Part shown: positions 9,031 to 19,179 of the stretch, piece by piece | How the letters are laid out: every line of letters begins with the position of its first letter | Numbering within the stretch: the stretch's first letter is position 1 | Source: JAUZOB01 sp963692465 | GTDB taxonomy: Bacteria > Bacteroidota > Bacteroidia > Bacteroidales > Prolixibacteraceae | Reading direction: 5' to 3' | DNA length: 64,000 nt | Assembly (NCBI GenBank): GCA_963692465.1 | Contig: OY829943.1 | Coordinates: 310,001-374,000, forward strand | Position numbers and translations under genes: made by a program | The notes under the pieces: generated by a model | The model's input: only the letters and a program-made list of their open reading frames with translations | What the model was told of the DNA's origin: nothing | The model's database searches: none

Positions 9031-10413
9031 ATGAAGACACTTTTTTTAATTCTTTATTTGGTTGGAATCTTGATCGTCGGGATTTTCGCATCACGAAAGA
9101 TTAAAAATCAAAACGATTATTACATCGCCGGGCGAAAAGGATCATTACTCCTCGTAACCGGTAGTCTGTTGGCAACCATATTGGGAGCTTCTGCAGTACT
9201 GGGTACGGTCAATCTCGGTTTCACCCAGGGCTGGGCTTCATCATGGCTGTTGCTAACCGCCTCATTGGGTTTATTCGCTCTCTACCCCATTGCCGGCTAT
9301 GTGCGCCGTTACGGAAAAATTACCTTGCCTGAGATGATCGGTGATTTTTACGGCAAGCAGGCCAAAACACTGGCTTCGATCATCATTCCCTTTGCATGGA
9401 TCGGCATTGTAGCAGCCCAGATGATCGGCGCCGCCAAGATATTAAGCAGTTTTTACAACCTGAATTATACGGAAGGGGTACTCATCGCAAGCTCTGTCTT
9501 CATCTTCAATACGCTGATCGGCGGACAGATGTCGGTACTTCGAACGGACTTTGTACAGATCATCCTGATCCTTACCGGAATCGGACTGGTTAGTCTGTTC
9601 CTGCTGTCCGGCTCGTATGGTCCTGCGCTTCCTCCGGCCCGCACTTTCCCATTCAATGATCATTTCAGCGTACTCGACCTGTTCGTGCTAATCATGATTC
9701 ATTCGAGTACTTTCTTCGTCGGACCGGATATCTACTCACGCATCTTCTGCGCGCGGGACGAAAAGACAGCCAAACGGAGTGTGCTGATTGCCGCAATCAT
9801 TCTCATTCCGGTCGCTTTCATGCTGAGTTACTGCGGGGTGTACAGCCATTTCATGTTTCCAGGACTAAATATCAAAACCTCATCGGGACTGATTACATTA
9901 ATCGAACATACCCTGCCAGACTGGGGCATCGGGGTACTGACAGCAGCTCTGCTGGCCGCTGTAATGTCGGCTGCCGCTACTACGCTTCTGACCTCCTCAA
10001 TCATCCTCAGCGATGTGACTTCACACGGACTCCAACAGGAAAAATCTTTACGAAATACACGGATTTATGTGATTCTGGTGGGTATTGTCAGTATGTTTTT
10101 TGCCCTCTGGGTGCAGTCGATTATTGACGCACTACTGACCGCACTGACTTTCTTTTCGGGGGCCTTTATTATCCCCACGGCCGCAGGAATCATGGGATTC
10201 CGCACCACATCCGGGCACAGTTCGCGCGCCATTCTTATCGGCGGACTGGTTGCTGTTGCGGGTAAATTGATCGGCATCCGACTAAATCTGTTTTACGGTA
10301 ACCTGATCATCATCTCTGGATTTGTCATCAATGCCCTGCTACTCTTCTACCCCTATAAATTTGGGAAAAACGATATCACTTCGAAACTTGCAAAACCTAT
10401 TGAGACAAAATAG
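9031..10413 (+). CDS. Sodium:solute symporter (SSS family)
   Basis: A 460-residue inner-membrane transporter with about 13 hydrophobic segments that uses the sodium gradient to import a solute. SSS hallmarks are visible: a first helix followed by NQNDYYIAGRK, the GASAVLGTVNLGFTQGWA core region, and the conserved helix LLTAALLAAVMSAAATTLLTSS. The ATG at 9031 (MKTLFLILYLVG) gives a normal N-terminus. The frame opens seven codons earlier at a TTG that overlaps the -7 element. It ends 4 bp from the convergent mutS2 stop. The substrate could be a sugar, amino acid, organic acid or sialic acid, and nothing nearby decides it. Confidence 0.9.
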   Translation: MKTLFLILYLVGILIVGIFASRKIKNQNDYYIAGRKGSLLLVTGSLLATILGASAVLGTVNLGFTQGWASSWLLLTASLGLFALYPIAGYVRRYGKITLPEMIGDFYGKQAKTLASIIIPFAWIGIVAAQMIGAAKILSSFYNLNYTEGVLIASSVFIFNTLIGGQMSVLRTDFVQIILILTGIGLVSLFLLSGSYGPALPPARTFPFNDHFSVLDLFVLIMIHSSTFFVGPDIYSRIFCARDEKTAKRSVLIAAIILIPVAFMLSYCGVYSHFMFPGLNIKTSSGLITLIEHTLPDWGIGVLTAALLAAVMSAAATTLLTSSIILSDVTSHGLQQEKSLRNTRIYVILVGIVSMFFALWVQSIIDALLTALTFFSGAFIIPTAAGIMGFRTTSGHSSRAILIGGLVAVAGKLIGIRLNLFYGNLIIISGFVINALLLFYPYKFGKNDITSKLAKPIETK

Positions 10414-10417
10414 ATTG

Positions 10418-12916
10418 TCACCCCAATTCAACAATGGTAATGCCACTGCCACCAAACTGGACATGTTCGTCACGCATAGTGCGAACCATCGGTTCGGTTT
10501 TCAGGTACTCGCGAATCATTTGTCGGAGAATACCACTACCGGTTCCGTGCAGAATATGGACTTCTGAGACATCGAGCATAATCGCTTCATCGATAAAATC
10601 ACGAATCGCAGCCACTGCCTCTTCTCCCCTTTTACCCCGAACGTCAATATCTGATTTAAAGGTCAGTCGTTTATCAAACAGTTGCTGATTGACATTGGCT
10701 ACCGTACGGTTTTCTCCCCGGACAGACTCTTTGGCTTCACGGTTACTGACTTTCTCCAAGCGGGAAGCAGCCATAGTCGAGCGCAGGTTGCCAAAAGCCA
10801 CCACTATATTCTTTCCTTCCGCATCAAGGACCTCTCCGATTGTATCCTGTCCTTTTAAACGAACCTTATCGCCAACCTGCAAGCCTTCTTTGACCGGCTT
10901 AGACGGAGTAACAATTGCTGCTACTGCCGGCTTGGACCCTTTTTTATTGAGATTAAGTGCTTTTTGTCGTTCCCGGGCCTTCAGCTTTTCGATCTTCTGC
11001 GTAATGCGGATATCATCTGCTTTATCTTCGGCTACAGTTTGCTTAAATTCCTCCATGTCCTTGCGGACCTCTCGGGTTTTTTCTTTTTCTGCCTGACTTT
11101 CACGTATTTCACGGATAGTATTCTCGATCTTTTTATTGGCTCCATTAAGCAAATCTGTTGCATCCTGTTTGGCCTGAGCAATAATTTCCTTACGCAGACG
11201 CGTCGTTTCCTCCAGCTCGCGTTCATAGCGCCCGGTCATCTCATCCAGTCGTTTCTCCTGTTCGTGAATCTTCTGCCGCTTGGTCTCCCAGTAACGTTTA
11301 TCACGGACAATATCACGCAGGTGTTTATCGAAGTTGATATGATCCTTCCCGATCTTATCGGAGGCCTCCTGAAGAATCGGCTCCGGAAGTCCTATTTTAC
11401 GGGCAATCTCGAAAGCAAATGAGCTGCCCGGCTTTCCGACCTGAAGCATAAACAGCGGTTCCATCTTGTGAGAATCATAGAGCATGGCTCCATTGATCAT
11501 GCCTTCCGCAGAAGAGGCAAAATGTTTCAGGTTGGTATAATGGGTTGTGATGACTCCAAAAATCTTATTCTGGTTCAAATGATTGAGGATCGCCTCGGCA
11601 ATAGCTCCACCCAGCATCGGTTCGGTACCAGTACCGAACTCATCGATCAGCACAAGGGTCCGTTCGTTACTGTCCCGCAAAAAATGCTTCATATTGAGCA
11701 GATGCGAGCTATAAGTACTCAGGTCATTTTCGAGCGATTGTTCGTCACCGATATCAATGAATAGCTGATCGAAGATTCCCATGATACTTCCTGACTGCAT
11801 CGGGACCGGCATTCCGCATTGCAACATATATTGCAAAAGTCCGACCGTCTTAAGGCAGACTGATTTTCCTCCCGCATTAGGACCGGAGATCAGCAGGATA
11901 CGGTTTCCGGCATCGAGCCTCATATTCAGAGGAACCACCTTACGGCCTTCTTTGCGCAATGAGCGCACCAACAACGGATGCCGGGCATTGACCCAGTCGA
12001 ACGTACATTCCTGACGAATGTCGGGACGAATACATTCCAAGTCGGCTGCAAGGAGTGCTTTGGCCCGAACAAAATCGATGTTGCCCAGAAAATCGTATGA
12101 GGCCAGCAGGTCTTCGATATATGGCCGCAGGTCATCAGTAAAAGTGATTAGAATCTTTACAATCTCGCGTTTCTCGGCATATTCCAGTTCACGCAATTCG
12201 TTATTCAGCTCGACGATCTCGGTCGGTTCAACGAAAGCCGTCTTTCCGGTAGCCGATTCATCATGAACGATTCCACGGATCTTTCGCTTGTTTCCGGCAA
12301 TGACCGGAATCACAGGACGTCCGTCACGAAATGCAACCGTTGTGTCGGAATCGATCAATCCGTCATCAATAGCAGATCTCAGTATATGCTGCATCCGCTT
12401 CGATACCTGTCCCTGTTTGGACAGCGTCTCCCTACGGATCGTATTGAGTTCCGGGGAAGCATTATCCTTAATAGAGCCGGTTTTGGTTAATATCCGATCG
12501 ATCCGGTCGTAGATAAAAGGAAAAACCATGATTCCCGAAGCCAGTGCCTTCAGGTAGGGATAGTCCTCGTCCTTACTATTTTTGAAGAAGGTACAGATTC
12601 CGCGGATAGAATCCAATGACCGTTTAAGATCGAAAAGTTCAGCAGCTTCAAGAAACGCACCTTCGACACGTCCCTTTTGAAGAGCCTGACGCACATCAAA
12701 ATAGTAGCTCAGCGGAAAAGAATCGGCTTCCCGGAGGATGCGGACAAACTCGAGCGTTTCGCCGGTGAGGCGCTCCACTTCGGCAACATTGGTCTGGAAA
12801 CTAAGTTCATCAACCCATTCCCGTCCCAGTGAACTCAGGCATTGATTCTTTAAAAGAGTACGAATTTGATCGAACCCCACTTTCGATTCAAACGTTGCTG
12901 GATAAATCAGCGGCAT
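10418..12916 (-). CDS. mutS2: Endonuclease MutS2
   Basis: An 832-residue MutS homolog that lacks mismatch-recognition domain I. Family members suppress recombination or act in rescue of collided ribosomes. The MutS core and clamp occupy the first 330 residues. Walker A GPNAGGKS is at about 345-352, followed by Walker B (LVLIDEFGTGTEP). A long charged coiled coil follows (about 520-640). The C-terminal Smr nuclease domain has DVRGKRGEEA and HGTGSGILR, where Smr endonucleases have the DLHG and HGxG patterns. Length and domain order are those of complete MutS2. A TATTTTTG -7 element lies at 12939-12946, about 22 nt upstream of the start. It is monocistronic and convergent with the symporter. Confidence 0.96.
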   Translation of the reverse strand: MPLIYPATFESKVGFDQIRTLLKNQCLSSLGREWVDELSFQTNVAEVERLTGETLEFVRILREADSFPLSYYFDVRQALQKGRVEGAFLEAAELFDLKRSLDSIRGICTFFKNSKDEDYPYLKALASGIMVFPFIYDRIDRILTKTGSIKDNASPELNTIRRETLSKQGQVSKRMQHILRSAIDDGLIDSDTTVAFRDGRPVIPVIAGNKRKIRGIVHDESATGKTAFVEPTEIVELNNELRELEYAEKREIVKILITFTDDLRPYIEDLLASYDFLGNIDFVRAKALLAADLECIRPDIRQECTFDWVNARHPLLVRSLRKEGRKVVPLNMRLDAGNRILLISGPNAGGKSVCLKTVGLLQYMLQCGMPVPMQSGSIMGIFDQLFIDIGDEQSLENDLSTYSSHLLNMKHFLRDSNERTLVLIDEFGTGTEPMLGGAIAEAILNHLNQNKIFGVITTHYTNLKHFASSAEGMINGAMLYDSHKMEPLFMLQVGKPGSSFAFEIARKIGLPEPILQEASDKIGKDHINFDKHLRDIVRDKRYWETKRQKIHEQEKRLDEMTGRYERELEETTRLRKEIIAQAKQDATDLLNGANKKIENTIREIRESQAEKEKTREVRKDMEEFKQTVAEDKADDIRITQKIEKLKARERQKALNLNKKGSKPAVAAIVTPSKPVKEGLQVGDKVRLKGQDTIGEVLDAEGKNIVVAFGNLRSTMAASRLEKVSNREAKESVRGENRTVANVNQQLFDKRLTFKSDIDVRGKRGEEAVAAIRDFIDEAIMLDVSEVHILHGTGSGILRQMIREYLKTEPMVRTMRDEHVQFGGSGITIVELG

Positions 12917-12938
12917 ATTCAGATTTTATTTTATTCTG

Positions 12939-12946
12939 CAAAAATA
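12939..12946 (-). promoter_or_regulatory. -7 promoter element of mutS2
   Basis: TATTTTTG on the minus strand fits TAnnTTTG and sits about 22 nt before the mutS2 ATG. No clear -33 element is seen. Confidence 0.4.
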
Positions 12947-13051
12947 AGACTTTTAAGTCAATGAAATCCATTTCAACAGAATCATAAATACAATTAAAAA
13001 GAACGTTTTATTAATCGCTTTATTATTTTTGATTTTCTAAACCGAAACACG

Positions 13052-13960
13052 ATGAAAAAAAGTTATTTTTTGCTTTTTACATTCTTATGCTGTGCATTCG
13101 TTAGCCGTGCCCAAAATGAAATCAAACTATATGAGGGAGTAATTCCCAATTCAAAGGAAACCCCTGACCAGGAAAAAAGAACCTCCATTGAAGGTCCGGA
13201 TGCCTTAATTGAGTTCACATCCAGGCCCTCGCTTTTTATTTATCTGCCTCCCAAAGAGAAAGCCAATGGTTCAGCAGTTATTATTTGTCCCGGAGGCGGA
13301 TATCATGTGTTATGCATCGGCAGAGAAGGCTTTAAGGTAGCCAAAGCATTTAATAAATTAGGAGTCGCCGCCTTTGTATTAAAGTATCGTTTACCCGATG
13401 ATGCAATCATGAACGATAAATCAACCGGCCCGTTATGTGATGCCCAGCAGGCTATTAAAATAGTTCGGCAGCATGCAGAAAAGTGGCATATCAATTCGCA
13501 TAAGATCGGAATTATGGGTTTCTCTGCAGGGGGCCACTTAGCAGCTACAGCTGGCACGCATTACGAAAAATCATTCATTGAGAATAAAGAAGGAATAAGC
13601 CTTCGGCCTGATTTTATGATTCTTGTTTATCCGGTAATTAGTATGACGGATAGTATCGGGCACATCGGATCACGAGATTTTCTATTAGGGAAATCGCCTT
13701 CGGAAGAACAGATTCGCTTTTTATCTAATGAGTACCACGTAAACACCTCGACTCCTCCGGCATTTATCACTCAAGCTACCGATGATGAGATTGTTAAGGC
13801 AGATAATAGTCTGACGTTTTATAATGCATTAAGAAAAAATTCCATTCCGGTCGAACTGCACCTTTACTCGAAAGGGAAACATGGTTATTTGACACAACCG
13901 CCATTTGATGAATGGTTTGGCAGATGTCAGTATTGGATGAAAACGAATGGTTGGCTTTAG
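13052..13960 (+). CDS. Secreted alpha/beta hydrolase (acetylesterase-like)
   Basis: A 302-residue exported hydrolase with signal peptide MKKSYFLLFTFLCCAFVSRA. The oxyanion motif is CPGGGYHVL (around residue 80-88). The nucleophile elbow is GFSAGGH (near residue 167). An Asp lies in QATDDEIVKADN and the catalytic His in KGKHGYL. Such proteins deacetylate xylan or other acetylated glycans and often carry the name of xylanase or endo-xylanase-associated esterase. It converges on the susD gene, with a shared terminator between them, so it may serve the same substrate, but it is transcribed separately. Confidence 0.85.
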   Translation: MKKSYFLLFTFLCCAFVSRAQNEIKLYEGVIPNSKETPDQEKRTSIEGPDALIEFTSRPSLFIYLPPKEKANGSAVIICPGGGYHVLCIGREGFKVAKAFNKLGVAAFVLKYRLPDDAIMNDKSTGPLCDAQQAIKIVRQHAEKWHINSHKIGIMGFSAGGHLAATAGTHYEKSFIENKEGISLRPDFMILVYPVISMTDSIGHIGSRDFLLGKSPSEEQIRFLSNEYHVNTSTPPAFITQATDDEIVKADNSLTFYNALRKNSIPVELHLYSKGKHGYLTQPPFDEWFGRCQYWMKTNGWL

Positions 13961-14007
13961 AACGACTATAGGTCACATTAAAAAACTTATTGCTGAGAAT
14001 AAAATCA

Positions 14008-14039
14008 GAAGGCCTTACAATATTCATTGCAAGGCCTTC
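14008..14039. terminator. Bidirectional terminator
   Basis: The stem GAAGGCCTT / AAGGCCTTC has a 14-nt loop and lies between the convergent esterase and susD genes. A-rich sequence precedes it and TT-AAAAA follows it. Confidence 0.75.
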
Positions 14040-14061
14040 CTTAAAAACAGGAAAGGTGAAT

Positions 14062-15555
14062 TTATAAATTCGGATTATTCGCTACTTCCGTTGCAGGAAT
14101 GGCAAACAAATAGAAAGGGCTATTCGGAACAAAATTCGTTCCATTACCTACAGGCAAGTTGGTCACTGTATGACCCTTTATAGTTACCTGATGACCTTTT
14201 ACGATAACAGGGCTTCCATCTATTTGTAATATCGTTCCCACTGGAACAGCTTTTCTCTCTACAGCCTTTTGTGTTCTAAGAATATCAGACAAAGCAAACC
14301 CTTCACCCCATAATTCTTTTCTTCGTTCAATCAGAATCTCTTCGATCAACTGGCTTTGGGATAGTTGTGACAAATCAGGAGTATTAGCCCCCCGCTGGGT
14401 CCTCAAGTCATTTAATTTGTCAATCGCCTTAGATAACAACCCCTGCTCGGCATAAGCTTCAGCTTCAATCAATACCATCTCTGCTTTTCTCATCAAAACG
14501 ATATCGCCGGTGCCATCAGAACGAAAGGTGAATTTTTTGTACATCAAACCACCCAGATAACGACTTGTATCCCATTGAAAAAGTTGATATCTCACATCAT
14601 TGGTATCGAAAAAATCCTTGAAGTACGGATCTGCCATAAAACTATAATAATAAGAAGAACTGGAAGAGACATCCAAAAAGTTGAATGTATAGCTTGCTGT
14701 ATTCTGTTCGGCTGTTTGTCCATGCCCCCATATCCACTCGGAATTATTGTTATCATTAAAACCTTTCAAATAATCGGATTTAGACATCCAGGAATAATCA
14801 GCCTGAGCCTCATCTGCATATTGTTGCGCCTTATCCCACTGTTCGGTTTGTAGGTATAAACGAGCCAGTAATCCGGCAATCACATTTTTATCTATTTTGT
14901 ATTTCAGTCCGCTCCGATCATAAGAACCAATTGCGTTATACGCATTAAGAAGATCTGTCTCGGACTGTTTGTATACATCTTTCAATGCACTTCGTGGTTT
15001 TCCTTTTGTTGCGATTGTCGTAGGTTCCGTATAAATCGGGACAGAAAGTGCATTCGGATCTTTTGCATAAGCGAATGTATAATAGGTTGCCAGGTTAAGA
15101 TAGATATATCCTCTCAGTGCTTCGGCCTGTGCTTTTATCCTTGCCTTGACATCATCATCTCCTGACGCAGCATCTATTTTGGTTATCAGATTGTTTGTAT
15201 TATCAATAACTTTATAAGCTAAAGTCCAGACAGCAGTTCCCGTTGTAGAGCTTGTACTTGATATATTGGTAAATGAATAATGAGCGATATATCCGTATTT
15301 CCCAGGTTGTACAGCTACATCATCACCCAGCGCATCACCAACTCGTAATAAGCACGTCCATCCCGGATTCTGATAAGTAAAATACGTGTCCCATAAATAG
15401 GCCCATGTTCCATTTAGTACTTTGTCTGCATTATCTGTATTTTCGAAAACGACATCGCTGGTTAGTGACGTTGTTGGAGTTACATCAAGATTACACGAAT
15501 GTAAGGTAATCACTAACAACATAACACCCAAAATAGTATATATAATTTTCTTCAT
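14062..15555 (-). CDS. SusD/RagB family nutrient-binding lipoprotein
   Basis: A 497-residue surface lipoprotein that caps its SusC partner and captures the glycan or peptide. From ATG 15555 it starts MKKIIYTILGVMLLVITLHSC, with the lipidation Cys at residue 21. The NLDVTPTTSLT segment after it and the C-terminal pattern FYLFAIPATEVANNPNL (normally P..E...NP.L) are classic SusD features. RRKELWGEGF is the usual RagB/SusD box. The susC stop lies 41 bp upstream, so the two are one transcript. No glycosidase or sensor gene is adjacent, so the ligand is unknown. Confidence 0.95.
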   Translation of the reverse strand: MKKIIYTILGVMLLVITLHSCNLDVTPTTSLTSDVVFENTDNADKVLNGTWAYLWDTYFTYQNPGWTCLLRVGDALGDDVAVQPGKYGYIAHYSFTNISSTSSTTGTAVWTLAYKVIDNTNNLITKIDAASGDDDVKARIKAQAEALRGYIYLNLATYYTFAYAKDPNALSVPIYTEPTTIATKGKPRSALKDVYKQSETDLLNAYNAIGSYDRSGLKYKIDKNVIAGLLARLYLQTEQWDKAQQYADEAQADYSWMSKSDYLKGFNDNNNSEWIWGHGQTAEQNTASYTFNFLDVSSSSSYYYSFMADPYFKDFFDTNDVRYQLFQWDTSRYLGGLMYKKFTFRSDGTGDIVLMRKAEMVLIEAEAYAEQGLLSKAIDKLNDLRTQRGANTPDLSQLSQSQLIEEILIERRKELWGEGFALSDILRTQKAVERKAVPVGTILQIDGSPVIVKGHQVTIKGHTVTNLPVGNGTNFVPNSPFYLFAIPATEVANNPNL

Positions 15556-15596
15556 ATCTACATTGATTTTCAAATTCATATAAAACAAGTACTCCT

Positions 15597-18500
15597 TTAG
15601 AATGATAAATTAACACCGAAAGACAACGTCTTCATTGCCGGATAGTAATAATAAGACACTCCACTTACAGTCTGCTCCGGATCCATTCCTTTTTCGCCAA
15701 ACACGGTAAATAGATTCTCAGCTTGTACGAACACTTTAAGATTATCAATATCAATCTTATTCTTGATTAAGAATGATTTAGGAATACTGTATCCCAGAGT
15801 GATGTTTTTCAACCGCAAGTAGTCCGCATCAACCAAAAAACGAGTGGATGTATTGGTCCACGAATTTGCAGTTGAAGTCTGCAAACGGGGAACATCGGTA
15901 TTGGGATTTTCGGGAGTCCAGCGATCAAGCATTTCAACCGACATCGAACGTCCGGCATTCGTACCGATATTAAGGATGCTCAATTTATCAGCATTATATA
16001 TTTTTCCACCTAACGAATAAGCAAATAATGCAGATAATTCAAAGTCTTTATATTTAAGGTTTGAACTATAACCGCCGGTTAACTTAGGTAATGACGAACC
16101 GACTTTTATTCTCGACGCAGTCGTATTCGCTTCATTATAACTTTTTGTTTTTACCCTGTTTCCATTTGCGTCGGTTTTGTACCACTGAGGTAATCCGTCA
16201 GCCGGATCGACACCAGCCCATTGGACAAGAAAGAAATCATAGATGGAACCGCCCACCTTACGTATATTATACGTTGAAACAATCTGTTGCTGTGGTAATT
16301 GGGTTATTTCATTTTTATAATGAGTTGCATTTACAGAGATATCCCATTGCCAATCTTTAGTCTTGACCGGGGTACCGGTAACAGAGAATTCAAACCCCAC
16401 ATTTTTCAAGGCTCCTGCATTTGCAGTATAACCGCTATATCCGGTTGAAAGAGCTTCAGGAGCTGTAAATAGTAAATTTTTTGAGCGACGGTTAAAATAT
16501 TCAATCGAGCCATATAATCTGTTATCGAAGAATCCATAATCCACTGCAACATTGAGGTTCAGATTCGTTTCCCAAACTAAATTAGGGTTTCCCAGACTGG
16601 TTTTCACAAATCCCGATTCGCCAAGGTTATTTTGTATGTTATACAGATTCTGATAGGCATTATAGCTTCCTATCTGATCATTTCCCTGTCCACCATAACT
16701 GGCACGAAGCGATAATTTGGATATGGCTTCAATATTCTTGATAAAATCTTCTTCAGAGATACGCCATGACGCACCAACTGACCAGAATGTTCCCCAACGT
16801 GCATCGGGTGAAAAACGAGAAGACCCATCACGACGGATAGAGGCCGAACCATAATAACGATGGTTATAATCATAATCGACATTTCCGAAATAACTTGATA
16901 GTTTATATTGATCGGACGACCCGGAGAATGAATTCAACTGACTGGCAGCATCCGGTTCATCTAATCCGATTACAGGAAAACCAGTTCGCGAACCGGCGAT
17001 ATTGCTGGTATTATATTCATAATATTCCTGTCCGGCCAAGAGTTTCAGGTTATGAATATTATTCAACGTAGTTTTATAAGTCAGAATATTATTAGCGGTA
17101 AATCCAGTTGTAAGTGCATTGGATTTATCTACTTCCCCCGGATAATCCTGTTCGGAATACTCACCATAGATTGGATTGCGGTAGTCATGGTTATTACCAT
17201 TCGTATAATCAACGTTAATACTTCCTTTATAAGTCAGGCCCCGGAGCAGATCAACTTCAGCTGAAGCTCTTATCGATGCCACATCATTAGTCACTTTATC
17301 AAAATCATAAACAGATGAACCGACATAATTCAGCCCGGCCATTGCAGCAGAAGGACGGTACCACCCATAATCAACAACCCGTTTTCCATTTTTATCCAAC
17401 AGATATTGACCGGTATCCTGATCGCGTTCCCAAACAGGATAAATACTGGGGATAAGTCGTGCAAAATTGAGTGTATTCTCCGTATTACTGTCCTCCCCCA
17501 TCGGAGCATTCTGAACAGAATGAATCAGAGAGATGCTGGTTGAGACTCTTAACCAGTCTCTCAGATCGGCATTGAGGTTTACTCGTCCGGTATATCGTTT
17601 GAAATCGGAAGCAAGTGCAATACCCTGATCTTTCAGATACCCCAGCGAAATATAATAGGTGGAATTATTTCCTCCCCCTGAAATGCTCACCTGTGAATCA
17701 GAACGATGTGCTCTTTGGGTATAAATGTTTGACCAGTTATCACTCCAAAGAGGCGATGCACCCGACACTATATTGCCATCTAAACCAACCGGTTGCGAAT
17801 ATTTACTACCATAAGGATTAACACCCAGCAATGACACAATGTTTTTTGAAGCATAATCGGCAGCACTGGCCGCTGATGCTCCATTAACATAGAGTTGCTG
17901 GTTGCGTAAAGCTTCCCAATATAATTTGAAATAATCATTAACACCTACCTCTTGATAATCAGAAACAGCTCGCGAAGAAACACCATAAGTAAAGCGAGCT
18001 TCAATTTTAGCTCTCTTATTTTTAGCTCCTTGCTTTGTTGTTATGATTATAAGTCCGTTACCTGCCCGAGAACCATAAAGAGCAGTAGATGCAGCATCTT
18101 TCAATACGCTAATCGATTCGATATCTGCAGAATTAATAGAATTTAAACTTCCATCATAGGGAGCTCCATCGACAATATACAGCGGACTACTGGATGCATT
18201 GACTGATCCGATACCACGAATATAAATATTGGCATCCGATCCCGGTTGTCCTGATGAGGCAATTGATTGCACTCCGGGTACGGCACCTTGCAAAACACGG
18301 GAAACACTACTGACCTCAGAATTTCCGATTTGCTTTTGATTGATCGTCGATACAGCACCGGTATATCCGGCTTTGGAAGCAGTTCCGTATGCAACAACAA
18401 TTACATCACCCAATACTTTATCAATTCGATTGAGATCAATGTTAATTGTTTTACCCGTTACAACAACTTCTTTTGATTGGTAACCGATAAATGAAAATTG

Positions 18501-18707
18501 TAATGTTTTTGAATTTGCAGTCGGGATTGAATAATAGCCATTAGCATCTGTTGAAGTCCCAGTATTAGAACCTTTAATCAAAACACTTACACCAACAAGG
18601 GGAGCCCCATTTTCATCAGTCACTTTGCCTCTCACCGTATTACTTTGAGCAAAAGCCAAAGAGATGTTTGCTATAAACAGAACAAGCAGCAATATTTTAT
18701 TTTTCAT
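15597..18707 (-). CDS. SusC/RagA family TonB-linked outer membrane protein
   Basis: A 1036-residue TonB-dependent importer. It has a signal peptide (MKNKILLLVLFIANISLAFAQ), then a carboxypeptidase-regulatory-like domain (VRGKVTDENGAPLVGVSVLI, about 28-47). The plug follows, with a GTASKAGYTGAVSTI segment and the SusC signature YIVDGAPYDGSLNSIN plus SISVLKDAASTALYGSRAGN. The rest is a long beta barrel ending in LSFGVNLSF, with a terminal aromatic residue. It is paired with the SusD gene downstream. The ATG at 18707 is chosen over the in-frame codon four residues earlier because it directly precedes the signal peptide. There is a leader of over 400 bp upstream. Confidence 0.96.
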   Translation of the reverse strand: MKNKILLLVLFIANISLAFAQSNTVRGKVTDENGAPLVGVSVLIKGSNTGTSTDANGYYSIPTANSKTLQFSFIGYQSKEVVVTGKTINIDLNRIDKVLGDVIVVAYGTASKAGYTGAVSTINQKQIGNSEVSSVSRVLQGAVPGVQSIASSGQPGSDANIYIRGIGSVNASSSPLYIVDGAPYDGSLNSINSADIESISVLKDAASTALYGSRAGNGLIIITTKQGAKNKRAKIEARFTYGVSSRAVSDYQEVGVNDYFKLYWEALRNQQLYVNGASAASAADYASKNIVSLLGVNPYGSKYSQPVGLDGNIVSGASPLWSDNWSNIYTQRAHRSDSQVSISGGGNNSTYYISLGYLKDQGIALASDFKRYTGRVNLNADLRDWLRVSTSISLIHSVQNAPMGEDSNTENTLNFARLIPSIYPVWERDQDTGQYLLDKNGKRVVDYGWYRPSAAMAGLNYVGSSVYDFDKVTNDVASIRASAEVDLLRGLTYKGSINVDYTNGNNHDYRNPIYGEYSEQDYPGEVDKSNALTTGFTANNILTYKTTLNNIHNLKLLAGQEYYEYNTSNIAGSRTGFPVIGLDEPDAASQLNSFSGSSDQYKLSSYFGNVDYDYNHRYYGSASIRRDGSSRFSPDARWGTFWSVGASWRISEEDFIKNIEAISKLSLRASYGGQGNDQIGSYNAYQNLYNIQNNLGESGFVKTSLGNPNLVWETNLNLNVAVDYGFFDNRLYGSIEYFNRRSKNLLFTAPEALSTGYSGYTANAGALKNVGFEFSVTGTPVKTKDWQWDISVNATHYKNEITQLPQQQIVSTYNIRKVGGSIYDFFLVQWAGVDPADGLPQWYKTDANGNRVKTKSYNEANTTASRIKVGSSLPKLTGGYSSNLKYKDFELSALFAYSLGGKIYNADKLSILNIGTNAGRSMSVEMLDRWTPENPNTDVPRLQTSTANSWTNTSTRFLVDADYLRLKNITLGYSIPKSFLIKNKIDIDNLKVFVQAENLFTVFGEKGMDPEQTVSGVSYYYYPAMKTLSFGVNLSF

Positions 18708-19118
18708 AATTCCAGACAATTAGATTAATTTGAGACGCAATAAAATTGCTTGCTTTACCTCTTACCGAACCGGAAAGAGTAAAGCGTAAATACTATAATG
18801 CGAAAAAAATAAGAAGGGATGGTTAAAACGTTGCAGTCAAGAATAACAGACTAATAATTGTTTAGTAGCAGTAGTAATAAAGTCCGTCTGCAACGAGTTG
18901 TGCTAAGAGATGCACATTCGAATATACATTCGTGTTCCGATTCGACGCGTTTGTGTTTTGAGACTGTTTTTTACCTGAACAACAGGAAGGAATTTCCACA
19001 AATCATTCTTTCTAAATTCCATCATTTAAATTTTTATTGTTAGACTATTTAATAAACGTTACAAATATTTAAAAATCGAAAGGAATGTGAAATACCACGA
19101 ATATGGTATTTTTATGAA
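18708..19118 (-). other. Long leader region of susC
   Basis: More than 400 bases without a gene between susC and the terminator of the next unit. It contains an inverted repeat with 8-bp outer arms, CGTTGCAG (18829-18836) and CTGCAACG (18888-18895). Inside it a second pair, CAGACT and AGTCCGTCTG, could pair alternatively. No riboswitch class is recognised. Confidence 0.4.
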
Positions 19119-19154
19119 AAAAGGAATATCCCCGGATTCGGGGATATTCCTTTT
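19119..19154 (-). terminator. Terminator of beta-barrel protein gene
   Basis: A perfect 16-bp stem (AAAAGGAATATCCCCG with its complement) around a GATT loop. It is followed by T residues on the minus strand, about 25 bp beyond the stop at 19180. Confidence 0.92.
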
Positions 19155-19179
19155 AATGATTATCAGCTGGTAAAAATAT

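Noticed and set aside
10418..12916. Several open frames on the plus strand opposite mutS2
   Set aside because: They overlap a complete, well-conserved mutS2 and show no family motifs of their own.
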